DNA from: Zygnema cylindricum
Lineage: Eukaryota; Streptophyta; Zygnematophyceae; Zygnematales; Zygnemataceae
Assembly: GCA_037447655.1 (NCBI GenBank)
Contig: JBBHKE010002379.1
Span: forward strand, 1 to 64,000
Direction of reading: 5' to 3'
DNA length: 64,000 nucleotides
The translations under genes and the position numbers were made by a program. Below, piece after piece: positions 22,801 to 36,906 of the stretch (positions are counted from its first letter, which is position 1; each line of letters opens with the position of its first letter). The notes beneath the pieces are model-generated. The model saw nothing but the letters and a program-made list of their open reading frames with translations. It did not search any database and was not told the origin of the DNA.

Positions 22801-25800
22801 GTGCGACACCTATGATGGGTGCAGTGACACCCAGTGTTTTCACTCCCGGTCTTACTCCAATGGGAGGCCTGGATTTGGCCACTCCAACACCTGGTCAGAT
22901 AGCTTTACGGGCGCCTATGACGCCTGAACAGTACAATATGATGCGCTGGGAAAAAGATATTGAGGAGAGGAACAGGCCCCTTTCTGACGAAGAACTTGAT
23001 GCTATGTTCCCACAAGAAGGTTACAAGGTTTTGGAGCCACCTTCTACCTATGTTCCCATCAGGACTCCTGCAAGGAAGCTTCTGGCGACTCCCACGCCTA
23101 TGGCAGGGGCTACTCCCTTGTATCAGATTCCTGAAGAAGATCGAACCCAGAAGTTTGATGTGCCTGGGGAGGCTTCCACAGGCTTGCCTTTCATGAAACC
23201 AGAGGACTACCAGTATTTTGGTGCCTTGCTTCAGGAGAAAGACGAGGAAACTCTGAAGCCGGAGGAGAGCAAGAAACGGAAAATTATGAAACTTCTACTC
23301 AAGGTTAGTTTCGACAGGTTATTTTTTTAGTGTGCTTGGTACTGTTCAATCTTTTTCTACAGAGGGTTCATTTTATCTGTCTTCAATAAAACAATGATGT
23401 TTTGAATGCTATATGCGGGATCTTTTAATTGCTGTGGTTGTTGTTCCGTTCAATTGCGAATGACTTGTCTAATCTGGCTGTTTTTTTTTTTTTTACTCTA
23501 GGTTAAAAATGGTACTCCTCCACAACGAAAGACTGCATTGAGGCAGCTGACAGACAAGGCCAGAGAGTTTGGAGCTGGCCCATTATTCGATCAAATTCTA
23601 CCGTTGCTCATGTCCCCAACATTGGAGGACCAGGAACGGCATTTGCTTGTGAAAGTTATTGATAGGATTCTGTACAAGCTCGATGAGTTGGTGCGTCCTT
23701 TTGTGCATAAGATTCTTGTGGTCATTGAGCCTCTTCTCATTGACGAGGATTACTATGCTCGTGTCGAGGGTCGAGAAATTATATCCAACCTCAGTAAGGC
23801 GGCAGGTTTAGCAACTATGATTGCGGCTATGCGTCCAGATATTGACAACATCGATGAGTATGTGCGAAATACAACTGCTCGAGCGTTCTCAGTTGTGGCC
23901 TCTGCCTTGGGTATTCCAGCTTTACTTCCTTTCTTGAAAGCTGTGTGTCAGAGTAAGAAGTCATGGCAGGCGAGGCATACAGGTATCAAGATTGTGCAAC
24001 AGATAGCAATTTTGATGGGCTGTGCTGTTCTGCCGCATTTGAAGTCCTTGGTGGAAATCATTGAACACGGTCTTGACGACGAAAATCAAAAGGTATGAAG
24101 CTAACCTCCTAGTTGCTTTGGTTCAGCCTGTGGTTGTTTTTACCTGTGTGCTATTTTCCATTCTATTTGGTTGAGCAACGTCCTGTAATTTTTGAAAGAA
24201 GTATGTTTTCAACATGCACATTTGAAGCAAACAGCATATGGGTAACTTGCAATAATGAGACATGTGCATAAAATATAGCAGCTTGCAAATAGGATGCAGT
24301 AAGTAATTTACAGTTCATATTGTGTTTGTTAGATCAGGTGATTTAGACAGGCTGCTTTGGGTTTATGAAGAACCTTTTCAGCAGAAATGGAATTTGCCAT
24401 CCTTTTTGGGTTTTTGCATAACTGAAACTCTCTATTTACATCTAGCTTTCGGTTTACATAAATTGATAATTTACACGTTTATTGTGATTAGTTGAAGCTA
24501 CTACGAGCCGTTGGAAGGTGCATGTTGCAATGATGTGGATGGATATGTTAGTTGTTTGTATTCTGTTACAGTTTTGAAGTTAACATACATTCAAATAATT
24601 TTGTTTGACATAATTTTAGAGTAAATAGACTGCACATGCGATATATAGGTGGTTGAACAAATGGTGCCTTTAATGGGCCTCCATTTGCTGTTTCTTTTCT
24701 AAAATAGCTTTGACACTGTACAGGATACCCACATTTCATTAAGTCGCACTTGTCTGGAAAGTGTCAGTAAGGGAAACAGAAAGCATTCTTACATTGTTTT
24801 GAGTTGGCAACTGGACTAATGATGGTGAGTTGCAGTTTCTGCAGTGAGCTGCAGTTGTATTCAGTGGTCCAAGTCTTCTGCATAATACTTAATAGCACAT
24901 GTTGATCTGTCCTTTGTTCTGGTGATTTTGTAGTTGATAGCTAACCTTTTTTGTTTTGTTTTTTTTTTTTTCTTGCAGGTGCGAACCATTACTGCTTTGT
25001 CATTGGCGGCTCTTGCAGAAGCATCGGCACCCTATGGTATTGAATCTTTTGATTCAGTTCTGAAACCGTTGTGGAAGGGTATTCGGCAACATCGTGGCAA
25101 AGTGCTGGCGGCATTCTTAAAGTCTATCGGGTTTATCATTCCTCTCATGGATGCCATGTATGCTAGTTATTATACACGTGAAGTCATGGTCATTCTTATC
25201 CGGGAGTTCCAGTCCCCTGATGAGGAAATGAAGAAGATTGTGTTGAAAGTGGTGAAGCAATGTGTAGCCACTGATGGAGTAGAAGCTGACTACATTAGGA
25301 CAGAAATTTTGCCAGAGTTTTTCCGTAATTTCTGGGTGCGAAGGATGGCGTTGGATCGACGAAACTATCGTCAATTGGTCGAAACTACTGTTGAGATTGC
25401 GAACAAGGTGGGGGTAGCAGATATTGTAGGACGAGTTGTCGAAGATTTGAAAGATGAAAGTGAACCATACAGGCGTATGGTGATGGAGACAATTGAAAAG
25501 GTGGTGACTAATCTTGGAGCTTCAGACATCGACTCGAGACTGGAGGAATTGCTCATTGATGGCATTCTTTATGCTTTCCAGGAACAGGTATGGTTCCTTT
25601 CTTGTAACCCATCTGCAAATTTCCCCTCTTTCGTTTTTTTTTTTTTTTCGTCTCTCTGTCTTTTTTGTTGGAAAAAAAAATTACTTATGTTATAGTCATG
25701 TGAATCTATGGGATGACTTATTGAGCTGGCACATCTTTTATTAGGCAACTGGTTTGTACTTTTCAAAAGGATGGGCATACTTCTTGTCTGTCCTATGTCT

Positions 25801-28103
25801 GTGACCATTCAAAGTAGTTGTCTAATGCTTTCTGTTTGGATGTTGTCTAATATTGTTGTTTGGATAATGTTGGGTAATGTCTAGTGTTTAAAGTTTGTTG
25901 TTTGGATAATATCTAATGGTTTCTGTTTGGATAATGTCTAATGTTTTCTGTTCTCTGATGCTTTTTGTTTGGATATACTACAGACCAGCGATGATGCCAA
26001 TGTTATGCTCAACGGGTTCGGAACAGTGGTTAATGCTCTCGGGCAAAGAGTTAAACCTTATTTACCTCAGATTTGTGGAACGATCAAATGGAGACTGCAC
26101 AATAAGAGTGCTAAAGTGCGTCAGCAAGCAGCAGATCTTATCAGCCGTATTGCTGTGGTGATGAAACAATGTCACGAGGAGCAGTTGATGGGACATTTGG
26201 GAGTGGTGCTTTATGAGTATCTAGGAGAAGGTAAGTGCTCTCTTAGTTTTCCTCTGTGCCTTTGAGTAACAAGGAGGCTGGCTGGATAATTATTAGCTGG
26301 GGGGCGGTGATACTTTCATTTTGTGTTGTAAAGATTTTAAGTTGTAAAGATTACTTGGGGTGGAATTTTTGCCATTTTTGTTGAGTCGTTAAAATGACGC
26401 TTTTTAGAAAAAATTCAAGTCTGTAGTAAAAGGGTTTGTGGCTTCAAAGTGGCCGTTCAGTTCCAGGCAACTGGATTTCCCATGTGTGCTGGGTCTGGGG
26501 AAAGATAATTATATCTTCACCGATATGAATGTGCTGGGGGACTAAAGCAATTTTAGGTTTGTAACATGGGGATGTCGATTATTTCATTTCATTGTCTTTA
26601 TTGTTGTATGCTTTCACTTAGCTAGTAAAACAACATTCTAGGTTTCAATGCCACATCGTAACTCTGTCCTTTATACATTTATTTGTCAGAGCACATGATG
26701 GCTGCTGTTGAAGCCCTAAGTCGACTTCTCTCCTGTTTTTAACTGTCTTCCTTTTTGTAAATCTTAGTTTCCTTGTTTACGAATCCCTTTGACTCTCTTT
26801 CGCTCTCTTTGGGGCTGGGCAGAATATCCGGAGGTGCTGGGCTCTATACTTGGTGCTCTTAAAGCCATTGTAAATGTGATTGGTATGACTAAAATGACAC
26901 CACCCATTAAGGACCTCCTTCCTCGTCTCACACCTATTTTGAAGAACAGACATGAGAAGGTCCAGGAAAATTGTATTGACCTGGTCGGTCGTATTGCCGA
27001 TCGAGGCGCGGAGTTTGTACCTGCGAGAGAATGGATGCGTATTTGTTTTGAGCTTTTAGAGATGCTTAAGGCACATAAGAAGGGTATTCGACGTGCCACT
27101 GTGAATACGTTTGGATATATTGCAAAAGCTATTGGACCACAAGATGTGTTGGCAACTTTGTTGAATAATTTGAAGGTTCAAGAACGCCAAAACCGTGTCT
27201 GTACCACAGTGGCGATTGCAATTGTGGCAGAAACATGCTCACCATTTACTGTTCTTCCAGCTCTCATGAACGAGTCAGTATACTTGAGCTCCTTCCCCTT
27301 TTTTGTACTTTTTCACTTTTTCACTTTTTCATTTCTGGTGTGGTATGTGAGACAGTAATTATGTGAGTAAGTACCGATTTTTTGATTCGAGTCTAGAATC
27401 AGCTCCTGTTTTACATTTGACGGCTATCTTTTTTTTTTTACTGTTCTTTTCCTGCGAGGTGATGGATTGAATAGCTGAACAGGTTTCTTCCTTCAATATC
27501 TCAGTTCAGGATTTTGAATGGATCTGCTGTTTTGTTCGGTTTCATGGTTTTGAACAGTTCCGTGTTTTTGAATGGTGTTTTTTTTTCTACAGGTATCGTG
27601 TCCCGGAGTTAAACGTCCAAAACGGAGTCCTCAAGTCTCTCTCCTTCCTCTTCGAGTACATCGGAGAAATGGGCAAAGATTACATTTACGCTGTCACTCC
27701 TCTCCTCGAAGATGCTCTTATGGATAGGGACTTAGTCCATAGACAAACAGCTGCCTCGGCAGTAAAGCATATGGCTTTAGGAGTCGCAGGACTCGGCTGT
27801 GAAGACGCCCTCGTCCATCTTATGAACTTTGTATGGCCCAACATTTTCGAGACTTCTCCTCATGTTATTAATGCGGTTACAGAAGCAATAGAAGGCATGA
27901 GAGTGGCTCTCGGTCCTGCCGTAGTACTCGGTTATTGTTTACAAGGATTATTTCATCCGGCCCGAAAAGTACGGGAGGTGTACTGGAAGATTTATAATTC
28001 TCTATATATAGGAGCTCAGGATGGGTTGATAGCGTCGTATCCAAACCTGGAAGACGAAGGAAGTAACACGTATAGCCGACCGGAGCTTTCTATGTTCGTT
28101 TGA
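19877..28103 (+). CDS. SF3B1: Splicing factor 3B subunit 1, 11 coding exons, 1283 aa
   Basis: Largest subunit of the SF3b part of U2 snRNP; it clamps the branch-site helix in the nucleus. The exons are 19877-20073, 20559-20631, 21119-21223, 21657-21916, 22125-22275, 22647-23303, 23502-24092, 24979-25587, 25984-26230, 26823-27273 and 27593-28103. They total 3852 bases with every phase consistent, giving 1283 residues (human 1304, Arabidopsis about 1269). The N-terminal third has repeated U2AF-ligand motifs ([30 protein letters not shown]) among Thr-Pro repeats. From about residue 480 to the end lies the HEAT-repeat superhelix, nearly identical to human over long runs such as [15 protein letters not shown]-like and [13 protein letters not shown]. 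The Lys equal to human K700 is residue 678, the last codon before intron 7. The Arg and Val equal to human R1074 and V1078 are kept in ISRIAVV. No disruption is seen. Confidence 0.97.
20105..20475. repeat. Purine minisatellite in SF3B1 intron 1
   Basis: Two G/A-rich blocks (20105-20235 and 20345-20475) built from GGGAGGGGAAAGG-like units fill most of intron 1 on the coding strand, a few dozen bases from the exon 2 acceptor. Confidence 0.85.
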
Positions 28104-30098
28104 AGTTATAAATGTTGATGTTTTTCGGTTGTTGTACTTTGTTTTGGTAAAACCGGGTTTAAACAACCTCGTACTATTGTTCATGTTTGTATATTAGCTT
28201 TACTGTTAGACAATGTCACTTTCAAAACCTTGTATTTCAAGTGGAATTTAAGCAAGGTTCTTTTTCTGAGGAAGACTGTGAATGTATGTGATCTTGGTCA
28301 TGAATATTACATGTAATGTTTCGTTTTTTATTTAAGTTTCCTGTTTTTCTTTTTATGAGCCTCCCTCTCTCTCTCTCTCTCTGTCTCCCTCTTTCTCAAC
28401 TCTTCCCCTCTCCTCCCTCCCTATCTCCCTCTCCCTCCATCCTGCCGTGGCTAGTAATGGAGCGCGCTCATTTTTTGTCCCTACAGGTGACTGGTAGATA
28501 AACTGCTGTACATTGTGTTTTACAAAGAGAGTTGATAACATTCAACCTAAAAGAGTATAAGTAAAGCTAATTTTTTCAGCGGTTCAGAATTAGCCACATC
28601 ATTTGGAACTAAATTACAAATATTAATCCTTTTTAAATTTTCATGCCAACGTTTTCTTGACGTTGACAAGTTTATTTCTGCCTTGTGGTTGTGTGCCTGT
28701 ATTGCTATCATGCATTGCCAATGTGTTCCGGAACTTCCTCATAGTGCTCTGCCGATCGTAGGGGACTTCATGAATTTCTTTCAGTAATTCTTTAGTTGTG
28801 GTGAGTTTTGTGAGGATCATTGTATTTCAAGTGCGTTGTTTTATTGCTGCTTTTGTGCTTGATGATCCTTCCGATGTTTTATCGTGGGCTTGCTTTGTGT
28901 GCTAATTTCTTTCACACCGTTTCCCTTTTAGTTTGCTTCCACCTGTTCAGGTTGTATATTGTTGCATACACTCAGGTGGTTTACAACCATAATTTCTTCA
29001 TGAAGTTTTGGAGTAGTTTATTAATGAGGTGTATTGAGGAGTTAGAAGGAAATATGCCATGAAATTGGTATAAGTGCATTAAGTTGGGCAAAGATTCCTA
29101 GAATACAGTTGAAGCGACCACAAACATTTGAACTCAGGTGTCAAGATCGCAACCCAAAACTCAGTCCTCATCCATACAGCTAACTGGAAGTATAAGCGAA
29201 GATCATAGTGGAAAGGCACCAAATGTCAAGAGTTAAGAAATGGTAACAGCTTCTACTATTACATACATTAACTGACCCCATCTGTCAAGGATTTCAACTT
29301 CAGAAACACTCTATTCATGTGGGTAATCCGAGACTACCACGAGAAATGGAATTAAATTTGCATCTGTGATGCCGCATGCAGGTGGTAGAAAAGGCAGAAA
29401 AAGCCAAAATCTGGTATCTAACATAATCAAATGGGGACACATGTTTCATTATATCAAACTTAAAAGTTTCATCCCTAAATTTCCAAGTACACAGTACCCA
29501 TCGGTCATGTGAATGATAAAAGCTCTCAACTTTAGTCTCATTCCCGAAAATGTTTGAAGTAAACTCGACAAACAACACAACTTATGATTTAAAGGACTCA
29601 TCCGTCAAATTATAAGTGTGGCGCTTGCCCATAAAATGTTAAAAAAAAGAATAACTAACAAAGCCGACACTGTCTAGCTGCTAAACAGGAAAAACCTTCG
29701 CAATATGCAAATTTATTCTCACTATGCGTGAGTATGAAATGGCAAACAACTAAAGGTGCCCTTCGGCTTAAAAACCTACACAAACTAGTACAGCTTACGC
29801 CGTTATATCCATTATGTATAGAAGTACATCTCGGGTGTTGAATCTAATCTTGTGACATAAATGTCTACACGTCCTAAAAGCCATTTCGGAGAGAGGGGAG
29901 AAAGGGAATTCAGGGGAGAGAGGGGAGAGAGTGGAGAGAGGGAAGAGCCAAGATGCCATTTTCTTTGCTAAACGCCGAACTCCCTTTCCTTACAAGGAAC
30001 ATCAGAAAGTCTCAAGTCATACATTAAAATAGGTCGCATGTTCACACATACAATTTATGGCACATGTTTACAACCTCACCATCACCCGTTGTCTATTT
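28104..30098. other. Convergent intergenic region between SF3B1 and polyamine oxidase
   Basis: The two genes end toward each other here. It contains the SF3B1 3' flank with a CT-rich tract at 28360-28440, AT-rich spacer, and a GA-rich tract at 29890-29945 near the end of the oxidase gene. No exon is supported. Confidence 0.55.
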
Positions 30099-33000
30099 TC
30101 ACATCCTCGATATTTGCAAAAAAACGGTCGTTTCACTGATCTCCTCTCCGGCCGCCGGTGCAAATACTTCCAAATCCGCATATTGACTAGTAGAAGTCAA
30201 TAATTTTCTGCAATCCTCGGCGGCCTTTATACCGGTTTGATAGGCTCCATGGACAGTTCCGGGAAAATCTCTACTTGTGGCTTCTCCAGCAAAGAAGATA
30301 GAGTCCACGGAAGCTCTTAGTCTGTTATATACATCGGCCGATTTTCCCACTAAGTCAAAGGTATAACAGCCCAAGGAGCTCGGATCCGTGCCCCAACGGG
30401 AGACTAAGTATTGAAGCTGCAGAGAACAGAAGAAAACCATGACACCCACGAGTTAATAACAAATGAAGTGGTTGAGATCTCTTTACGTTGACCTTTAATG
30501 AGTACTAATCTTTTTGAACTAGAGGTGCAAATATGAAAAAGAAAGAGGAAGAAATACAGCCGACGCCTGACAAAGAAAGATGCAAAAATACTTTTGGCAG
30601 TCAGTTTTGGCAAAAACATACATAGTTATTCCAGGTCACAGATATAAACTACTTATATATTATTGACCTCCATGCTGTCGACCTCCATGTGGGTGAAATG
30701 GAAAAAACCCCAAAACCTATGACAAAGCGGATACTTTTCCAAGTCCATTATTGCCCCATAATACAAAACATAAGGTTTCAATTTTGCCTTTTATTGCTAC
30801 TGCTATACATGATGGGAAAACATCAAATACAGCACATTGAAGTCATTGCATTTAATAAAAACGTCACGCAAAGTTTAACTCTCGAACCACAAATAGAACG
30901 GCAGCTCCAGGCATTCACCAGCTAAAAGAGAAAAACAAATCTAAAACAAAGAGCTAATGGATGAAAAGAAAATCTTACAGGTTCAGGTGCGTTTGGTAGA
31001 ACTCTCCTTAGTTGCAATAAGGCAAACTGTACAGCCTTTTCATCAGATAATTTCTCAAGATCAGTTGCTAGACGGCCCGCAGGCATAAATACCAACACAG
31101 GATTTCCAGTAGCTTTGTGGAGATTCAAAAAATAAGAACACTCATATGAGGAATCTGCGACAACTCCCAGGAACTCTACATTGGCCCAAAAAGCTGTTGC
31201 AAATCGGAGAACAATCTTGTTCTCGTTCCCAACCCCAATGTCGTTGATTGCCGACACTTTCCACTCTGGAAGAGAAGGCTCAAACTGAATCTTCCCTGCC
31301 TGTAAAACTGCAAGTGGAACGGTGATCACTACGGCATCTGCAAGAAAAGAATTCCCATTATCCGTTGTAATTTGTATACCGTGAGCCCCACGTTTGACGC
31401 TATTGACTCTGTTCAGCCACAAGAAAAAAAAAAAAGGAAAGACGTAAGTACATTAGTCAACCCACATATTTCCCCCTCCATCAAAAAGCAAAGGACCCAG
31501 ATCATAAATGAACATCGTGAAGAGACTAGAGATGTGGTCCACATACCGGTGATTGAGTCTAATGTCGAGACCTTCCGATAAAGCAGCAAGGACAGGCCAA
31601 TAGCCTTTGACCATTACGCCATGACCACCCTCCAAATGATCCTCCTGCAATTGAAATTAAAACAGGACTTTTTATTCAACTTTAGGGAGCCTATAACGCC
31701 TGATCCCCCTCACTTACATTCCTACCTACATTTTTTAACATAAAAGACAGCTAAACAAACCCGTGAAATCCTAGACAGTGCTTGAAATGTCTTCAGTGAA
31801 ACTTTCCAGTCATCATTCGATGTTCAGCAGGTGAATACAAACGAAAATTTATGGTCATAATAATGTTGTTCCAAGTTATTGTCATCATCATTTGCATTGA
31901 TACAAACTGAATGCCTGGTATTCCCATAGCCTCACCTCATCCCAGTGTTTGGCAGAAAGTTTGTCCATATCTGTAGCAAACCAGCCTTCCATTCGGCACA
32001 AGTACCATTGTAAAACTTTCTGTTCCAGCCCCTCGAGCCTGAAAACGGGAAAAACAAAAACATCCAATTCTCTCAGTTGAACAGAAGAAAAGTATAGTTG
32101 GGAGAAAAAAAAACTGCCAAGGCTGCTGTCTACGATTGAGACAGTGGAAAAACGTGACCTTTGATCCCTTGTAAGACTGTCCCAACTCTATATGATTTCA
32201 TATGTTAAAACAAATTTTCAAAATGAGAAGATCGAATTCTTCCCTTAACTTTCAGTGAAATAGCATGGAAACAGTAAACTATGGCATTAAAAAGTAATAC
32301 CAGACGGATTTGACGAGTTTGCAAGGATGGATCACCTCAATTCAGGGCGCATTTGAAGAGCCATCTCCATAGCTGCTTGCATGGAAATGTCCTTGTTTAA
32401 TTTGTCTCTCAAAATTTTCGTCTATGACCCATCCCAAAATTGCAGATGACTAATGTGTAAGAAAATCCGTCAGAAAAACTTCAAGAAAAACCTTTGACTT
32501 CTACACAATGAGAGCTTCCTAAGCAGCCAGTCCAAAAATAGTTGAAGGTTTGAAACTTCGGGCATCATAAGCCAACCTGCTCCAAAATTTCCTCAAACAA
32601 TTCCCCAACCCGCGCCACAAGTTTAGGTGATATTTGTTGCCCATCCTTTTCGTATAATGCATAACTGCAGAAGAAGACAACACACAGACACACACACACA
32701 CAAAAAAAAATGTTGCATTATTAGAAAAACTTTTTGGTACGGACGACATCAACTAAATTCCTTCACCATAAAACAATCAGTTGCCTGACAACCGGCATGG
32801 CCATCATCCCAATCATAAAACTCAAGGGCATCATCCCAATCGTAAAACTGAAAGGTGCTGTTCACACTGTCCATCACCTTAACTCTCTACTAGTCTACAT
32901 TGGCCTTTCTTTACCAACAAAACAATACCCAGAGTCCTTTTTTAAGAGCCTACACTGTCATTAATCACCACCTTCACCACCTTCATCAAGTCGCGAGCAG

Positions 33001-34715
33001 GAAGGCATCATAGCCCACTGCAATGGTTGCATTTTAAGTCTGTGACTGATGGAAAACCCGAGGTCGGAAGTCCAGGGAACAGAGAATCACCTTGCAAAAG
33101 CCCAGTAGTGACAGCCTTGTCTCGAGGGAGGCACCACCAGGCAAAACCTGTCTGTCGTATCAGCGACTACAAACCTCCCCTAAACTAAATCTTCGACCAA
33201 AAGCCTGTCGATTCCGAATTCGAATCCCAACCAATCACAATATTCCACTGAAAACCACATTAGCATCAGCTGGGTTTGCAGTCCCCAGAGATACCATGGC
33301 CGTACATTCTCTCAAAGTCCAAAAAGTACCGATGACAGACCCAAATAAAACTACTAGCACTGCTAGTAGTATATATATTTATTTTTTATATTATCTTAAG
33401 GTGCCTATCATTATAAACAGAATACTTTCACAATAGCTCTTAATGCATAAGTCATACAAAAAAGTTGTTTGAGCCGCGCTCTTCTGTGGCATCAAAGAGC
33501 CAATCAATGCTTTAGAGAGCGAGGATGGCCATCGGTAAAACACCCACTGAAAAATTTCGAACTGAAACACCACTATAGCTATCACAGCTTAATATAAGCT
33601 CACCCCACCGTCATAGACTATCTTAGCCTAAACACATGTGAATAATAGCATACATTTTCTAAAACAAGGATATAACTTTCACCTTTCTAAATCATGGTCG
33701 TAAAGTACAGATTCTTCACCACACGTCCGGTACAGCGGAAGTTGCAGTCGGGAGATGATATTTGCCAGAGGATTTGCTTGAGAGACTCCATGAAGCCTGT
33801 ACAGAAGAGTATGCATACATCAATTAAATAATCCATTAACTATAATTTTCAGTAATGTGGAAGTCTCTCCCTAGAACCATTCAAGTGGAATATGGACAAT
33901 AATGGTTCACAATTGAGAATGAATTCTCATACAAGACTCCAACAATATCCTCTAAAATTCTTATTACATATGAGCAAAACATAATTCAACTTGCATCACC
34001 TAATTTTTTAACAAAAGGTTTAATAAATGACCTCACCATGAAGCTCCCATGTCAACAGGAAACCCAAACGAATAGTCAGTGTGGACACGACCACCGATTC
34101 GATCACGTGATTCCAACGCAATAACCTGAACAGGCACCAGAAACCAGGAATGTCGATGACCTCTCCATTTCCAGTATCGACAAACATACCAGTGTAGTTC
34201 TTGGGAAGGGAGTAGATGAGAGTGTGGATGAGGAAGAGAGTAATGGATAGAGTGAGGGAAAGAACAGGGAAAAGAGAAGGAAGTGAGCAAGAGGAGAGAA
34301 TTACATGCGTGTAATTCTATGACAGGAAAGGAAAGTTGAGAGGAAAATTCACGAGACAGCAAATGGAAGAATTGGTTCCTGCGGCCACGGAAGACCTTAT
34401 TGCAGAGTGGAGAGGGAGAGAGGGAGAGAGACAGAGAGAGAGAGAGAGAGAGGGGGAGAGGGAGGGAGGGAGGGAGAGAGAGAGAGAGAGAGAGTATATC
34501 CATTAGGGCCACCCCCTGTAACTACTATTTGATGTACACAGGTAATACAGGCAATATAAGTATACACTTGAAGATAATTCTTGAAGGCATAGTGTAAACC
34601 TTAAAGGCAGCACTTCGCAAAGCTCTTGCGGCAGCCAATCCGGAAAATCCGCATCCCATGACCACAACAGTCGGGGTACTCGGTTGATTTCTGTTTGTCG
34701 TTTTCTGATGGTAAC
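30099..34715 (-). CDS. Peroxisomal polyamine oxidase, PAO2/3/4 type
   Basis: FAD enzyme that oxidises spermine and spermidine, probably by back-conversion as in plant PAO2-4. Nine exons were identified: 34715-34600, 34125-34037, 33796-33683, 32664-32577, 32421-32336, 32038-31936, 31644-31547, 31408-30979 and 30416-30099. All are phase-consistent and give 480 residues (Arabidopsis PAO2 is 490). The FAD fold reads [15 protein letters not shown], then [17 protein letters not shown] and MGASWLHG. Further on are [20 protein letters not shown] and the C-terminal FAD motif [21 protein letters not shown]. The chain ends SRM, a peroxisomal type-1 signal also found in plant PAO3/4. Exon 34715 begins in phase 1, so a short first coding exon with the start codon lies upstream and was not found. 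The alternative, read-through from an ATG at 34812, would put a hydrophobic leader on a peroxisomal enzyme and is less likely. Confidence 0.93.
34395..34495. repeat. (GA)n/(GGGA)n microsatellite in polyamine oxidase intron
   Basis: GAGAGAGAG and GGGAGGGAGGGA runs lie in the intron between the FAD-motif exon and the ESRDRIGGR exon. Confidence 0.88.
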
Positions 34716-34719
34716 CTGC

Positions 34720-36906
34720 AAGACATAAGGAAAGAAAAACGTAAGGAAAGAACGCCAGAAAATCGACTCCAAGCCAAAACAAAACAAAAAGGAACAAGAA
34801 AAAAACATACATTTACGCTATTTCAAGTTAACAAATTATTACGGCACTTTTATTTGCAGCCAATAAAAAAGCACACAAGGCATAGGCGAAAAAGAGTACT
34901 TTATTTATTTCATTTCGCATGCATTCAATTTAGATGATTAGTTGCACTTGTTTTGTATCACAATGTAAAATGTATACGTTTACATTATAACAGTCATCAA
35001 TTAGATAAAGAAAAAAGGAAGAGTTAATAGGGGGGCTTCACATACACCCTTCGATTTCATGGTAATTTGTTCAAAAAGACACTGTGGAATGGTCATCTAC
35101 ATCATACTATCACTAGTGTGGTTTAAACTCATTCCATAGTATGCTGTAAGAAGATGTCTATGATTCTAGAAACAATGAAAAATACTGTTAAAAAATAATC
35201 ATAATAATAACAATATATAAGTTAAAATAAATAAATAAGTAAAAGTAAATAAGTAGTCAATTGATCCTTAAAAAAACAATTTATAAATATCTAATAAACA
35301 GTCAATTGATCCACTGAAAACAACAAACATACAATGTCATAAAGAATAATTAATAAATAAAAAAATAGTCAATTGATCCTTAAAATGATCCAAGTTTAAG
35401 CTGGCGTACCAGAGGACGCCATGATTCAGTTTTCGGCAAAGAAATAAAAGTGATAGTGAAGGAAAAGAAATAAGAAATTGATGAGCAATGGACTGCTGAA
35501 TGGCTCTCAAACAATAAAAAAGGTGGTCTTAAACTGGAAATATCTTGATATATAAGCGTACAAATAGATGAAAAGTTGTAAAAATAACAAAAGTATTTAA
35601 TAAAATGTCTCCGTGATAGAAGAAACCTTCAAAATTAGGTCAAAAAAGCAAAAAATATCGTATTTATAAAAAGTCGATAAATTCGGATCCAGAAAAAGCT
35701 CTAGACGTAAAGAGATACTCGCCTCCAATTTGGAATAGAAAAAGGATGCAAAACGCTCTCTTAAAGAGTGAGAAACGCTACAAAATGAGGGTAGATCTGA
35801 AGGACTTCGCCTTGACTTTTGACCTAAAGGACCTTCTGCAGAGAAGACTTTGGTTCAGGTCACTATATATTTTTTCTTCAAACTGCTGTACAAATGTACT
35901 ACAGTACTTATTCGCCTCCTTATTTTGCATACGTAATTAACCGTCCGATCGGGGTTTTAGATGTACGAATTCACTAGGTGTTTTGGATTCGGTGCACACT
36001 TGTATGATGAGCGTACGATTGGTTTGAGTCTGTTGTGATACACTGATACCTAACTTGGAATCGCCGTACACCCAACGCTGTAATAAAGGTTCAATCGACC
36101 ACACAAATTCTCCGCAACGACTGTTGCAGGCCATATAATTAAATTTGTAGATTGCTGCTTAAATTTCTAAATTGTTAGCTTGTAACGCTTGCATTTAGCG
36201 GACATAAACTAACCACGTTGGCACATTTTATTTCATAAAAACTACTTGATCTTCCGTATCGTCTAGTTCCGTCTAGAGCAGTAGACTCTAATTACGATGC
36301 ATGGCGGGATGTACGGATATTTGTACTTCATCGCCATGATAGAGTACAAGTTGCTCTAGCCGTAAATCGGTAGCCGTACCGTCTAGACTTAGGCAATTAC
36401 AGTACAAATCCAGTACATTACTGTCCAGCCGTCTAGTGATGCGGACTCTTGTAAAGTTGTGAAGGTCTTTCTTAACTTTTTCGTACAATGCTGAAATTTA
36501 CAGTACGGTTATACAATGGACCGCTGCTTTCAATTTTCGCATGTGTGATGGATGGACAAGGTCGCTTGGGCTATGCGATGTGGACGTGCCTTTTGGTACA
36601 CGTTTGCCAAACGTAAAACAATCGAGCACTCGGGGTTCGGTCCGGTTCAGCTTCGTTTTTAGCCGAACTAAATGAACGGTTAAAATCCATTTTCAATGTA
36701 TTATACCATATTAAACCGTTGGATTACAACGATCCGGTTCGTTCAAACCGTTAAACCGACAACTGGCCTAGAATATCCCAAACAACGCCTTAAAACGTTA
36801 AAAATCCCTTTTGTCGCAGATTTAGCGTACATGCAGGCTATCGCATGGGGCGAAATAAACCGACGGGTGAGGATCTGCTGTATCAAAGAAAATTTTTAGA
36901 AAAGAT
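34720..36906. other. Upstream flank of polyamine oxidase, no other gene seen
   Basis: AT-rich at 34900-35700 with a loose repeat of AGTCAATTGATCC at about 35256, 35300 and 35370. The missing first exon and the promoter of the oxidase should lie in the first part. Unclassified GC-richer sequence with ACCGTT/AACGGT blocks at 36600-36790 looks like decayed mobile DNA, but I cannot pair its ends. Confidence 0.5.

Noticed and set aside
34525-34812. Unspliced start for the polyamine oxidase at 34812
   Set aside because: A good acceptor (TATGTCTTGCAG) at 34716 precedes the FAD-motif exon. The extra leader is very hydrophobic and does not suit a peroxisomal protein with a C-terminal signal.
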